Positions 10,563-21,921 of a DNA stretch of 64,000 bases are shown in pieces. The position numbers and the translations under genes were made by a program. The notes beneath the pieces are model-generated. The model did no database searches, was not told where the DNA came from, and saw nothing but the letters and a program-made list of their open reading frames with translations. The stretch comes from Daucus carota subsp. sativus (Eukaryota; Streptophyta; Magnoliopsida; Apiales; Apiaceae): assembly GCF_001625215.2 (NCBI RefSeq), contig NC_030387.2:31705606-31769605 (forward strand). The letters are read 5' to 3'. Every line of letters starts with the position of its first letter. The stretch's first letter is position 1.

Positions 10563-11621
10563 ATGCCAGCTACAGCAGGCAGGGTTCGAATGCCCGCAAA
10601 CAACAGGGTACACAGTAGTGCTGCCCTGCAAACACACGGTATTTGGCAGAGTGCTATAGGGTATGACCCCTATGCACCAAATAAAGAAGATAACAAAAAG
10701 TCTTCTCAGCCTAAAGCTTCTGATGCTGCTGCTGAACCTGCGGGTGAAAATGCTTATGCAAGCTTCCAGGGTTTGCTTGCACTTGCCCGTGTAACTAGCA
10801 ATAATGTAGATGAGTCTCGTGGAGCATGTAAGAAGTGTGGACGTGTGGGTCATCTTACATTTCAGTGTAGAAATTTCTTGAGTATCAAGGATGAAAGTAA
10901 TGATAAAGACTCTGAGGCAATTCAGGCGGCAGTTATTTCTGGACTGGAGAAAATAAAAGGCAGCGGCAGAAAGTTATTTGGTAAAAGTGGGGTAGAAGAT
11001 TCCAATGAGGATTCTGACGATGAGAGCGAGAGTTCAGATTCTGACTATGATTCTGAAATAGAGAGGGCAATTGCTCAGAGCAAAAAGTTTGGGAAGAAGA
11101 TTGTTGATAAAGTGAAGTCTTCTAGAAAGAAAAATGATGATTCTGATGATGACGAATCTGATTATGAAAGGAGAAAGAATAAGGTTGGATCAAAGAGGAG
11201 CAGCAGTAAAAGAATTTACAGTGATTCTGATGAAGATGATAAGGATAATCGGAAGAGGAGAGAAAAGAGGAGGAGAGATGAATCGTCTGATGTCGATGAT
11301 GATAACCAACGACAACATAGAAAGAGTAAGAAGGAAAAGAGGAGGAGGAGAAGGCGAAGTCACACGTCTGATGAGGATGATGATAATCAACAACAACGTA
11401 GAAAGAGTAAGAAGGAAAAGTGGAGAAGGCGAAGTCGCAAGCATTCAGATGATTCAGATGGATCTGAGGAACACACTAGAATGTGTAAGCGGAAGAGCAG
11501 GAGAGAAAGATCGGTTTCTAGTCCTGACATTAGCAGCTCAGATGATTCTGATTTAGGAGGTAGAATCGTCAAAAAACAATCTGGGAAGAGGAGCAGGAAG
11601 CACAGCCACAAACGAGATTAG
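10563..11621 (+). CDS. CXIP4: CAX-interacting protein 4-like zinc-knuckle protein (copy 2)
   Basis: 352 residues, single coding exon, same start and same length as copy 1 (2790-3848) but with compensating in-frame indels. The zinc knuckle CKKCGRVGHLTFQC is unchanged, with all four ligands present. The N-terminal conserved region is identical by eye apart from the shorter Ala run. Most differences lie in the charged tail: repeated blocks of the type DDDNQRQRRKSKKEK are present twice in each copy but with different flanks, and here one reads QQQRRKSKKEKWRR. Preservation of the frame through a repeat-rich tail suggests selection, or that the duplication is recent. Family-based role: nuclear zinc-knuckle protein linked to CAX transporter regulation. 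Confidence 0.88.
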   Translation: MPATAGRVRMPANNRVHSSAALQTHGIWQSAIGYDPYAPNKEDNKKSSQPKASDAAAEPAGENAYASFQGLLALARVTSNNVDESRGACKKCGRVGHLTFQCRNFLSIKDESNDKDSEAIQAAVISGLEKIKGSGRKLFGKSGVEDSNEDSDDESESSDSDYDSEIERAIAQSKKFGKKIVDKVKSSRKKNDDSDDDESDYERRKNKVGSKRSSSKRIYSDSDEDDKDNRKRREKRRRDESSDVDDDNQRQHRKSKKEKRRRRRRSHTSDEDDDNQQQRRKSKKEKWRRRSRKHSDDSDGSEEHTRMCKRKSRRERSVSSPDISSSDDSDLGGRIVKKQSGKRSRKHSHKRD

Positions 11622-12830
11622 TTATTCTCTATGGGTGAGAAATTAGACACTAAATTCCTATTGTTGTGCTTTTCTGTAATCTGTTATTCTTAATTAAAAT
11701 TTTGACCAGGTTTTATGATATTGCTTGATTTGTATAACCTGCGTTTCAAATCTTCTACTTGGTTCTATCTTCCCCTTCTTTGGAGTGATCTGCTGTTAGT
11801 CAGCTGGGATTTTTCACTGTATGCAATATTGTCATTATGATGTCATCAATGCATCAACTGGTTATGTGAAGTATATTAATTATTGTCTTATTATTTTTAT
11901 TTTAATTGAAAGGCCCTTTTACAGTTATTTTGTTTTTATCCTGTGCAAGTATTGATTGATGTTGCGTTTTATTTGTCATTTCTATAATATACTCTGGTGG
12001 TGGTTATATGTATATGTAATTGAGGCCTGTCTATGCATTTTTATATGTTCAATATATGCAAATAATATGTAGCTTAGTGACATCATTTATCATGTGTTTG
12101 TGCATTTCTTCAGGATTGTAATTCTATGGTTGTATTCGGATGTTTTTGTTTGCCTGTATTCTATTAAACATAATATATATCTACCAAGTTGCACACCACA
12201 GTAGTTATATTTGTGTCATGTTTGTATCTACACTTGTGCATATGTATGCATCGATCTTCACACACACCATTTTTCATGTGTGCATGCATTTCTGTTGCCC
12301 CTTTCTGATTTGTCTCATCATGTCGCGTATAATACTTCTGAGTGCTGGGCGGCGATGTTAGCAAGAGATGAGCAACCAGACGTAGGTGAGAGTGTCTTGG
12401 GCTCTTAAATTCAAACACAAGTGAACTCAGTTAAACAGAAAAGAGAATAGTTTGTAGTGGAAAACATTAAAAATACCTAGTTTGGCACCACCTGTGTTTG
12501 GCCGAGCACTCATGGCGTTCATTAGTTCTGGTGATTGTTAATTGAAAGCGTGGGCATGTGCACCGCTTTCTCTGTACCTTTTTATTGCATGTTTTAGCTT
12601 CATAAAAAACGAGCTATCCATACATGTTTGATTTTGAATATTTTTTGAAGTGGTCGCATGTGTAGTTCCTATAATTGATTTACTGTGCATATTTTTTCAT
12701 AGCCTGACTTTCGAAAATTTCAGTTGAAAGCATATTCACGTGTATATCTGCAGGTCACAAAGCTAGACCTCATGTTCCATACTCCATAGTCGAAGAGAAA
12801 TGGAAATGTATGAGTTTGTTGATGAAACAT
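11622..12830. other. 3' flank of CXIP4-like gene 2
   Basis: Non-coding. The first 300 bases match the 3' flank of copy 1, then 11920-12130 is unique, then similarity resumes to about 12340. From 12345 on, the sequence differs from the first copy's flank; the RACK1-type exon is absent here. No gene supported. Confidence 0.5.
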
Positions 12831-13125
12831 ATAACTCTTTGGTCATTGTCTTCAACTGCCTTGATATTTATGAAATTTTAGTCTAAATCAGTTTTTGGAT
12901 CATCATCTTCAACTGGTGCTGATATCTATGAAGAAATCAATTTTCGGATTATTGGCTTCAACTGATCCATATTTATGAAATTTTAGTCAAAATCAGTTTT
13001 CCGATCATTGTCTGGTCCTTGTCTTGTCCTGATATTTGTGAAATTTTAGTAAAAGTCAGTTTTTGGATCATCGTCTTCTCCTGACCATGTTATTTATGGA
13101 ATTTTAGTCAAGATCAGTTTTCAGA
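12830..13125. repeat. Degenerate minisatellite, unit about 60 bp, five copies
   Basis: Successive units share a core of the form ATTTATGAAATTTTAGTC, then AAATCAGTTTTTGGATCAT, then CTTCAACTG. Five recognisable copies differ by substitutions and small indels. No coding frame persists across units. Confidence 0.8.
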
Positions 13126-13635
13126 TGCTCATTTATAAATATTCGGACGCTCATCTGCTGCATATTTTATACAATACAGTAACATATAAAATTTTTGGGA
13201 TCCTCATCTTACATGCAAAGTCTTGCCATGCATCCTGTCCGTCTATAAGCAGGTTATTCCGGACGATGATTTCCTTGATGCAAAATCAATTAAACAATCA
13301 AGAATTTGGATGTTATTTCCTTCCATTCTTTTTCTCGAACAAATTTGTTAGGCTCTGTTCACTTCACTTGAATGGAATGATTTTGGGCTGAATGGAATGA
13401 CCATTCCGGGCTGAATGAAGAATTGTGTTGTTTGGTTGAACCACTTGAATGGAATGAGCTATCCTGAGTCCATTCCATTTGGGCCAAATAATAAACAACT
13501 CATTCCTTTTAAAACACCCGGGACAGATTCATTCCGTTTGTCGAATTAAAACGTCGCTCTCCTCTCTAACCTAGCGACCGGATGCTATCTCTCTGCGAAC
13601 AGCTCTCCTCTCTCTCCCAATTAGCGCTCCAGCAC

Positions 13636-13651
13636 TCTGTCTCTCTCGATT

Positions 13652-13698
<47 letters not shown>

Positions 13699-13763
13699 CC
13701 TCCCCCCCTCTCGCTCTCTCTCCTTCTCTCTCGCCCTCCCTCTCTATCCCTCCCTCTCCCTAT
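13636..13763. repeat. (CT)n microsatellite and pyrimidine tract
   Basis: An uninterrupted CT run of about 40 bases (about 13653-13693), followed by interrupted CT/CCCT sequence. It lies inside the Harbinger-like element, just after a stretch resembling a leader. Confidence 0.9.
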
Positions 13764-15924
13764 ATATGTTGTTGATTAAAGTGTTGGATTGGTTGTGTGC
13801 GATGTGTTTGATATTGGAATTTATGTATCACCATGCTTTTGTGTTGGATTTATTATTAATTGGAAATATGTTTTTTTGGTGGCTTTTATTCTGTGATTGT
13901 TAGGCTTATTCAATTTGAGTTTTATGTCAGTTTATCTGCTTTGTGAGAATGAATAAAGGGCAGTTCTGATGTTTATTGCTTGTTACTTTACATTGCAGAT
14001 GAATTCTGTTACAACATAGATGCTTGCAAACTTATGAGCTTTGTGCTAGCTTGTGTATATAGTTGTATTGTTTTTTTTTCTGTTTTATAATTAATTTTAT
14101 GGACTTAGACCCAAGAAAATGTGTATGGATGGTTTTGGTTTTGGTATAAAGGGATAAAATGACTTCAGGGGATGTATTTAAACTGAATGATGCATTCATT
14201 TTGAGATTCGGAAGAAGTGTAGGATTGCAACTTGGTCTGCATTATAATTTTGTGTAATCTTTGATTGGACAGCCAAGTTTGCTGCTTGGGCATTCTTGAT
14301 TCTGTGGCGATAGTCGATCCAAGGCTTGTGATAATTTTTAACATAAATTAAAGAAAGTCACATTTTTGTTAATCCTTGATTAAATCAACTAAAAGAAAAG
14401 AAAAGAAAAGACAAATAACCACCAATATCATATTAACTACTTACAATTTTGTTAATTCAGGTAAGTGTATTTTGATGGACAACTTGTGAACTCTGTGTCC
14501 TGAAACAGAGTTCAAAACAAGAAGTTTGTTCTATGTTTTCCCAAACTATTTTGTTTTATGTTTTCTCTGTGAACTATTTTGTTCTATTCAGGTAAGAGTG
14601 TATTTTGTTCTATGTTTTCTCAAACTATTTGGCCAAAACAGAGCCGAGAGAGGCCTTAAATACTATAGTCTGCCAAATCGTAATGCAAGTGAATATGGAA
14701 ACTATCTTTTCTTGTGGTTCTTCATTGTTGAGTCTCTGATCATTGTTTAGTACTTTTAACCCCTGACCCTTGTGTCTGGAAGGATTTAGGTGTAGTCTTT
14801 ATTTGATAATAATTTGTATTTTGTCTGTGATTGGTGATTCGGAGAGGCTGATTACATTTTAATTTTGACCTGTCACCTATCTCTTTTTTTCAGATTTTCT
14901 ACTTTGTTGGAGCTGGACTATTCTGTCTGGAATCTTTTCTCAGAATTGGGTTATTCAGGTAAGTTTATTTTGATGGACAGCTTGTGAAATCTTTAACAAG
15001 TAGATTAGATGGAGGGGATACAAACCAGTAGGCATGCTCGCAACCTTTAACAATCTGATTCAAACAAATCACACTTTTATGTGGTCCCAACTAGACTTTC
15101 TAATCTATGGAACATCTAGACTTGTTGTCTCTTTTAGTTTAGTTATTTGTGATTTAGTTGGCTGTTGATGACGCTGATGTTTTAGTTTCATGTATGACTT
15201 GGTTATTCTCAAATAATAGGCCTTGTCATCGCGCTTTATGGAGAAAAGTTTGCATACTAATGATTTCTAATGAAAATTGCTGAATTAAAATTTGAGGTCA
15301 AGTGGCATTAAGTTAAGGCAGTGAGCATCAAAAATGTAAACTTCATCTTCTTTCCTCTGTATATAAAAGCATGTCAAAGTATATAATTTAGAAGTGTAGC
15401 ATTCTTGTGTTCTGCTATCTCAGGACAGAACTATATTTCCATGTTCACTATATTCAGTTATAAAGAAATGACCCCTGAATCACCATTAAGGAGGTTCAAA
15501 CAGTTCATATACATATTTCTTCTGCATGGGTGAAAGGAGAGAGAGAGAGCCTAGAATGACCGAAAAGAATCTGCTGAGATAGCCAGGATGACTCGCCTAA
15601 AACCATTGGTACCAGGCCCTAGGAAAACCCTATATTAGGCAAGTCATCCTTGGCTACCGAACGAACTCTCATCTTCATCTTAGGTAATATAGAAGTGTTG
15701 TATTACCTGCAAACCAATAGATGAGAAAATGCAGGAAGAAAAGTGACTTGAGTATGCTTACACCATTATACTGTGAACTATAGATGCACTTGTCTTTCCT
15801 GATTGAATCTTGTGTAAAATCTTCTTGTGAGCTTAAATATATGTGTAGTATATGCTTTGGTTTAGCAAATTGAATCACGTGCACTTGCTATAATTTATGT
15901 TTTCAGTCTTCATTGTTTACAGAC

Positions 15925-16140
15925 ATGGAATCAAATACTGATACTATCGTGGACGTGGAAAGAGGCGCAGGGAGAATCAAAAGGAAGAGGTCTGAACTAG
16001 AAGATGAGAAATTGGTCGAGTCTCTTTAGAACTTGTGAACAATGGAGCATACAAAGCTGACAATGGTTTCAAGCCAGGATATCTTGGATTTTTGGAAATT
16101 TCATTGAGCGTCAAACTACCAACTTCAGGCCGGGATATCA
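15925..16140 (+). pseudogene. Broken Myb/SANT-like ORF of the Harbinger-like element
   Basis: The frame starts with MESNTDTIVDVERGAGRIKR and stops at TAG after LVESL. One base further the reading continues as ELVNNGAYKADNGFKPGYL and then a run resembling LEISLSVKLPT. The motif LV-x-LLELVNxGxxKADNGFKPGYL is characteristic of the plant Myb/SANT-like DNA-binding domain that accompanies PIF/Harbinger transposons. A single-base frame change and stops make it non-functional as read. It is preceded by an acceptor-like TTTACAG, so it could be a later exon. Confidence 0.65.
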
Positions 16141-16261
16141 AGCCGGGATATCTTTTTTTTTTTTTTTTTGTCTTAGTTATGCACTTATGAATATTTCAGA
16201 ATTTTATTTTGTACTTATTTTGATGAAGTTCAATTTAAAATTTGTATATATTGCCTTTAGT

Positions 16262-16591
16262 CAGTGTTCTAAAAATTCCTGATTTAACCGATTAATCCCC
16301 GATTAATCCCCTGCAAGGCCGGCCACCGATCTTATTTTTGAAATCCGATTAATCCTTATATATATCTCTTAATCAAAGTATATATGATAAATTATTAAAA
16401 TTAAAATACTATATCACTTTAAATATGAACAATTATAGAGTTTATGAATATAGTAAATATATTAGTTACTAAATACTTATAATATAATAATAACTAAATA
16501 TTAAATAATATTTTAATATTAAAATAAATCCGATTTTCACTCCGATTAATCCTTCCGATTAAAAACCGATTTTCCCGATTTATGTAACATT
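16262..16591. mobile_element. hAT-type MITE nested in the Harbinger-like element, TSD CCTTTAGT
   Basis: A 330-bp element starting CAGTGTTCTAAAAAT and ending ATTTATGTAACATTG. It is flanked by the perfect 8-bp direct repeat CCTTTAGT (16254-16261 and 16592-16599). The interior repeats CCGATTAATCC in both orientations. Because it sits within 13351-16925, it inserted later than that element. Confidence 0.85.
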
Positions 16592-16928
16592 GCCTTTAGT
16601 TAATTGTATTTATTTTGTCGATTTGAAATATATATTTTTTTTCAAACTACAAACTAATAATCAGGTTTTACAATGATTAAATTAAATATTGCTTCCATTA
16701 CTATTAAATTAAAAATTGATGAGTACTTTAGAAAAGAATTTATAATAGATATCAATAAAAAAAACCTTAAATTTTTTTTTGACTAATTTCATTCCATTTC
16801 ATCCTAAATAATTGGACAAGTAAATAAGGGAATGGAATGACCATTCCTTTCCCATTCCATTCCCATTCAATTCCTTTTTCCATTCCATTTCGGCACCATT
16901 CCATTCTTGCGAAGTGAACACAACTTTA

Positions 16929-17290
16929 GTCTTTGGAATGCCGCCCCACCACTCTACACGACGATTTTTTTTCCTGCGATGCATGTAGAACTCTGCGGCA
17001 GAACTCCATATTATTTGTTATCTTTATTGAAATAATATATATTGTTGTACTCAAAATTCGACATGGCCTGACTTGCTCAGGCTAAACCAAAATGGGTCGG
17101 ATCCTTTATTATAGACATCATTATGATGATTTATATATTTATCTGCAGGAAATAGCATGGAAGACTCTAATGGGACATATTGAAGACCATATTTAAAAGA
17201 CGCTACTCTGTATTCTCATGAGTTATTCTCATTGAAAAGTATTGAGCTTGACATACACCTGACTTTGGATCACTTACCCTGTAGTCTGGT
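16929..17290. other. Gap between Harbinger-like element and solo LTR
   Basis: About 360 bases of AT-rich DNA. No gene, repeat or signal that I can support. Confidence 0.4.
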
Positions 17291-19527
17291 TGTAAAATCC
17301 TGTAATTATTATTTATTTATTTAAATATTTTATCTAATTAGTATTGTTATTATGAGTTAGATATTAGATTTAGATTGTTTGTATATATTTAGATATTAGC
17401 ATTAATTGGAAGTTTCTAGAATTTATTTTGTGTTAATTATTTTGAATAATAAAATAGAGAAGATTCTTTATTAATGGAAAGAAGCGTAGAATTATTTTCG
17501 AAAATCGGAATCTTCTTGAGAAGATCTTATTTTTGGAAATTGGTTTATGAGGTGGAGAAAATTTTGACCCAAGTTTGGAACTTCCTATCTACGATTAGGT
17601 ATTATGTGCTATATAAGAATCCCTTTAGAATCCGAATAAGTCGTACAGCAATTTACGTGGACGGGTATGTTTTCTTTTCTCTTCGATCTTTGCAAGTATA
17701 TGTTGATGTGAGATATTGATTTATTGTTTCTTGTCATGTGTATTTTATGTGAATATATCTTGTTTGCCTATTTGTTTCTGCTGAAATTCGTATATAGTAT
17801 TTTCTGTGAATCAGTTGGGTTGTAAAAATCGTAGTAAATTGAAAATTGATCGGATTTTGTTGATTCTGGACATTCTGAAAAGCTCCTTTCGTTATCTACA
17901 ACTTTTGTCTCAGGATATATTTCGAAATTAGCAGTGTATCTATGCTTAAAATCACATTCTTTGTTACCCTTCAGTTCTTAGTCGCGAAACTTTTTCCCAT
18001 ATTCAAAAATTCTCTATAAATTGATCGTATGTCAAAAATTTACTCATGAATCATGATACCAATCTGGAAAGCTTGAGATATAATTTTTCGTTATCAGTCA
18101 TACCCATTTGTTGTTTAAATTGATTTAATTGTCTAAACTGACTTACAAAGATTCAGGGCTGTTTATACTTTTCTGCTGAGTTGTTCCGTGTTTAAAACCA
18201 ATTCTGAAACCTCTAAGAATTCTCTTTAAGTGTTTAGTTATTGTCTAATTGATATCAGTTTGTTTGCTTCATGAAAATCTGCTTTGAATGTAAACTGCTC
18301 CTGAGAAAAATTCTGCTATGTTACTTGAACTTCTAAAATTCATAACTAATTCGTTATCTGTCCGTTTATTATGAATCTGGTCATTTTGGAATCCTTGTTG
18401 AATGTACTTTAATTCTCAAGTTTACTATTTTCTCATATTCAGAAGTTATCTTTGGTTAATATTGAGATTTGTAACAGCATGCATGTTAATTATCTTATTC
18501 GATAAATGAGATTGTGTTAATTGTTATTAGTTGTTAAAGTTTGAATTTTGTTAAAACTTGTTATGTGCCTTGCTCTTGATTGTTTAAGCTACATGTTAAT
18601 TATGTTTTGTTTATTAATTAAATGTATAGGCTTTGTTCGTGTTATTAATTTCGGATTTTAAGTGTCGACTTTGAGGTAAGTACTTTTTAACTTACTTTTA
18701 TTTTCGAAAGGATATTTTGATTTCGCAAATTTCAGATTTTTGTTATAAGATATAAGAATTTTGTTTCGAAAATTTATAAGATATAAGACATGAGAATCTT
18801 TGAAGACCCAGTCTCTACGTTTCGAACCCGTTCGTAATTTACGCTATAGTTCCGGAACTAGCCTTAGATACCCTTAGTAGGCGCACAAGTGTGCAACTTT
18901 AGATACCTGCTAAGGGCGCGTGATTATTGAACTTTAGATCCCGGTCACTGGTTAAGTGTGGCAAAAGAATAAGAGTAAGATCCCGGTCACTGGGAAAGTG
19001 TGGCCGTAGAGCAAGACTGTGGTATTTATAAGATTTTTATTTCTGTTCTGTTTTAAATTCTGTTTGCTTTTAAAATATAAACTGTGGGTTGGATTTGCTT
19101 TTACAAGTGTTTTAAAAATTATTATTGTTTTGAGGAACAAGGTTTTATAAAAACACCCACTGATTTCGAGATTAATTGTTGGTCAAATTGTTACTTGCTA
19201 AGCTGTGTAGCTCATCCGTTTTTCTATATTTCAGGTTCTTTTATGTGGAAGGATTTTGAGAATAAGAATGAGGCTTATGGATTTTTGTGCTTCGTGATTG
19301 TTTGGATTAGTGAATAAAGACTTAGTGTTTATTAAGAATAATTTGACGAATTTATTAGTTATTGGTTTTGGATTTATGGAGCTGCGTCTCTAAGTTTATG
19401 ACTTTTGATTATTGGGTTTGACCGCTGCTTTGACTTATATAATATTTGAGGATTTTGATTTAAGTAATGGTATTTTATTTATGCTATGAAATTAGTTTTT
19501 AATATTCCAAAAATTCGGGATGTTACA
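17291..19527 (+). mobile_element. Solo LTR, 2237 bp, TSD CTGGT
   Basis: It starts TGTAAAATCC and ends GGATGTTACA, an imperfect inverted terminus of the TG...CA type. It is flanked by the identical 5-bp direct repeat CTGGT (17286-17290 and 19528-19532). No gag, pol, primer site or second LTR adjoins it, so it is a solo LTR left by recombination between the LTRs of a former element. A TATA-like box (CTATATAAG, 17609-17617) gives the likely orientation. A short direct repeat containing GATCCCGGTCACTGG occurs twice near 18937-19000. The ends resemble those of plant Ty3/gypsy LTRs, but the lineage cannot be assigned without the internal region. Confidence 0.85.
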
Positions 19528-19532
19528 CTGGT

Positions 19533-20250
19533 GGTTAGTCATCAGGGTGTATGGATGAGCCTTAACATTTGGGGTAAGTTATGACTTTGTATTGGGGTAG
19601 GACTCGTTCTCTCTACCCACACACACACACACACACATGTGCATACATACATATAAATGATTCTTTTCATGCAAGTATGGTCATAACCCCTTAAAAGATG
19701 GTACTCCCGTATAGGCACAAATCGTCATCAAATATGACACAAATTGTAATTAAAAAAAATGTAAATATAAATCATACTAGCCAGTTAAATTAAGCGACAA
19801 CATCAATGTAACAAAGAAAGATAATTCAAATAAAGGAAAATCACAATTATTATGATATTTTCAGTTTGAATTGGTCTGAACATTGTAAAGATATTAGTGA
19901 TTTGAATCGTTCAATATAGATATGTCTTAAAAAATCTAAAATTTGAAATCCTTTCTAAAAAAATTGAAAAATTAAATCTGAAAAAATTCGGCCTGGTTTA
20001 ACATTTCTCATAAATTTTAAATAAACCTACTATTTTCTATCAAAATCTAATCGAAAGAAACCCCGTTTTCATAAAAATCCGAATAAAGCCCACATGTTGA
20101 AGTCCAAATTGTATATTATAAATCTACGGCCCTAAATTAATTAAATCCAACAATTTATGCTATCAATCCATTACACAATAATTTACCTGTGCAGCCCATT
20201 ACAATTTAGTTGTCCAGATCCAAGATTACGAGTGTGTATTGAAATCAGAA
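19533..20250. other. AT-rich gap with (AC)n microsatellite
   Basis: Contains an (AC)n run at about 19618-19636. Otherwise non-coding sequence without recognisable features. Confidence 0.5.
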
Positions 20251-20480
20251 TCTCCCATTTATCTCTATTCTCTGTCACCAATCTATCTCAAGTCTCCATA
20301 TCTTCTTCCTAAATTAAAAACCCTAGTTCTCGGCAGACTCTATCATCTTCACTTTGTTTCCTCTATCTACGATCTATACTGCGTCTCCACGATCTACGAT
20401 CTATACTCCGTCTCCACGATCTACGATCTATGATAGGTTATCCACGATTACAAGTTCTATCTCGAAATAAAGGTATCCCT
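20230..20480 (+). promoter_or_regulatory. Leader-like stretch with telo-box and 27-bp tandem repeat
   Basis: A pyrimidine-rich stretch contains AAAAACCCTAG (telo-box, often in plant 5' leaders). Then comes a 27-bp tandem repeat with CGTCTCCACGATCTACGATC (about 20360-20432, nearly three units), followed by AAG/GTATCC that resembles a splice donor. It looks like a 5' UTR exon, yet no coding exon follows before the foldback repeats. It could be a relic of a gene or of a transposon leader. Confidence 0.35.
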
Positions 20481-20930
20481 AATTTGTAGTATTTATATTC
20501 GATAGTAGAATTTTTCAGTATATGTACTTATGCATAATGTATATACTTGTACGTATACATGTTTATCTTCTTGATATATATATAAATTTTATATTGTATA
20601 GTTGTTCTGATGGGTGAATGTGATATATTAGTCTCTTTTATCAATATGTATGTTATAAGTTGTGATTTGCGAGCAAAAGTACACGAATAGCCTGATCTCA
20701 TCCAGATGTGAAAAAAATCCGATGTATTTTTTTTAAATAACCAAGATCATGTTTTTTTTGACAACCAAGGCATGTCGGTCTGTCAGGCCTGTCGGACAAA
20801 TATAAGACATGTTTAAGGTCCGTATGCCAGATTATGCTGAACTAGACTTTTATCCAGGCCTGGTCAAACTGCTCAGACCAATTATGTGAAACCATTTAAA
20901 AGATATTTATATTAGAATTAACTATATAAT
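20481..20930. other. Gap before the foldback repeats
   Basis: Non-coding AT-rich DNA; nothing recognisable. Confidence 0.4.
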
Positions 20931-20960
20931 TATCTAGCTGGAGAATACATTTCTCTCTAG

Positions 20961-21740
20961 CTAGAGCCGTTGCTCTAGAAGGTGGCATTTTACTCCTTCT
21001 GAACCTTGCAAAATCTTGGAAGGAGTGGCTTCATTTGAAGTTGTAGTGGTAATTTAGGATTATTGTTTATGTTGATTAAAGTTCTGGGATGACTCATCTT
21101 ATATATTTTGTATATTTTCAGTAAAAAGTACAGATTTAAGAACTTATTGTGTTAGTAAAACAATTAAATTGAATTCCTCTAGCTGGAGAATACATTTCTC
21201 TCTTTCATTGTTGTATAGGCAAAAAGAGAAGATGCACCTTTAAATATGTTGGTGGATAGGGTAATTAACAATTCACGTTTGATATTCTTGTGGTAATCAA
21301 TTCTAGGATCATGATCAAGAGCTGGACAATCAATCTTGGAGAACTTAATGATCTTGTATTGTATTGGTTGTCCAGCTCTTGATCATGATGCTAGAATTGA
21401 TGACCACAAGAGTATGAAACGTGAAATGTTATTACCCTATCCACCAACATATTTAAAAGTGCATATTCTCTTTTTACCTATACAACAATGGAAGAGAGAA
21501 ATGCATTCTCCAGCTAGACGAATTCAATTTAATTGTTTTACTAACACAATAATTTCTTAAATCTGTACTTTTTACTGAAAATATACAAAATATATAAGAT
21601 GAGTCATCCCAGAACTTTAATCAACATAAACAATAATCCTAAAATTACCACTACAGCTTCAACTGAAGCCCCTCCCTCCAAGATTTTGCAAAGTTCAGAA
21701 GGAGTAAAATTAATGCCACCTTCTAGAGCAACGGCTCTAG
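20961..21740. repeat. Long inverted repeat (foldback) 1, arms about 370 bp
   Basis: The left arm 20961-21331 pairs with the right arm 21365-21740 with only scattered mismatches; the spacer is about 33 bp. For example CATGATCAAGAGCTGGACAA near 21309 pairs with TTGTCCAGCTCTTGATCATG near 21367, and CTAGAGCCGTTGCTCTAGAA at 20961 pairs with the block ending 21740. A transcript would form a hairpin several hundred base pairs long. The arms carry the word CTAGCTGGAGAATACATT repeatedly. This may be a foldback transposon or an inverted duplication of a gene fragment. Confidence 0.85.
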
Positions 21741-21921
21741 CAGGTGCAAGGTTTATACCAACATATTCATAATCAGTAATGACAAAATTTGAAAGGGCTG
21801 CAACTCCGTTTCTTTAATATATTTACGTGAGCTTTAGGTTAGATTGAGTAATAGTGTTACACCTTGTATCGTTCAATACTAATGTATGAATGTTTGACGG
21901 CTTTTATCAAACTATAAAAGT

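Larger units (their letters stand above)
7229..12345. repeat. Tandem duplication, unit 2 (right copy, CXIP4-like gene)
   Basis: Right copy of the duplication described at 1-4670, offset by about 7.2 to 7.8 kb as indels accumulate. It keeps the full Stowaway MITE and about 300 bp of intron missing from unit 1. It also has extra sequence near 11920-12130. Upstream 900 bp (7229-8170) is AT-rich and non-coding. Confidence 0.85.
13351..16925. mobile_element. Harbinger-like non-autonomous element, 3.6 kb, TSD TTA
   Basis: The ends are GGCTCTGTTCACTTC at 13351 and its inverted partner GAAGTGAACACAACT ending at 16925 (12 of 15 bases pair). They are flanked by TTA at 13348-13350 and 16926-16928. Both subterminal regions carry many copies of AATGGAATGA/CATTCCATTC, again inverted. 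A 3-bp TTA target and a Myb/SANT-like ORF fragment (15925-16140) are both typical of PIF/Harbinger elements. No DDE transposase was found, so it cannot move itself. The interior also holds a (CT)n tract and a nested hAT MITE; from about 13770 to 15900 I see only non-coding sequence with direct repeats such as TTCAGGTAAG. Confidence 0.7.

Noticed and set aside
12340-12420. A second RACK1 exon after copy 2, suggested by the word GAGTGCTG
   Set aside because: The similarity stops after a few bases and no RACK1 peptide can be read.
16929-17290. Internal region of the element whose LTR is at 17291-19527
   Set aside because: The solo LTR is bounded on both sides by CTGGT, so the flanking DNA is host sequence.
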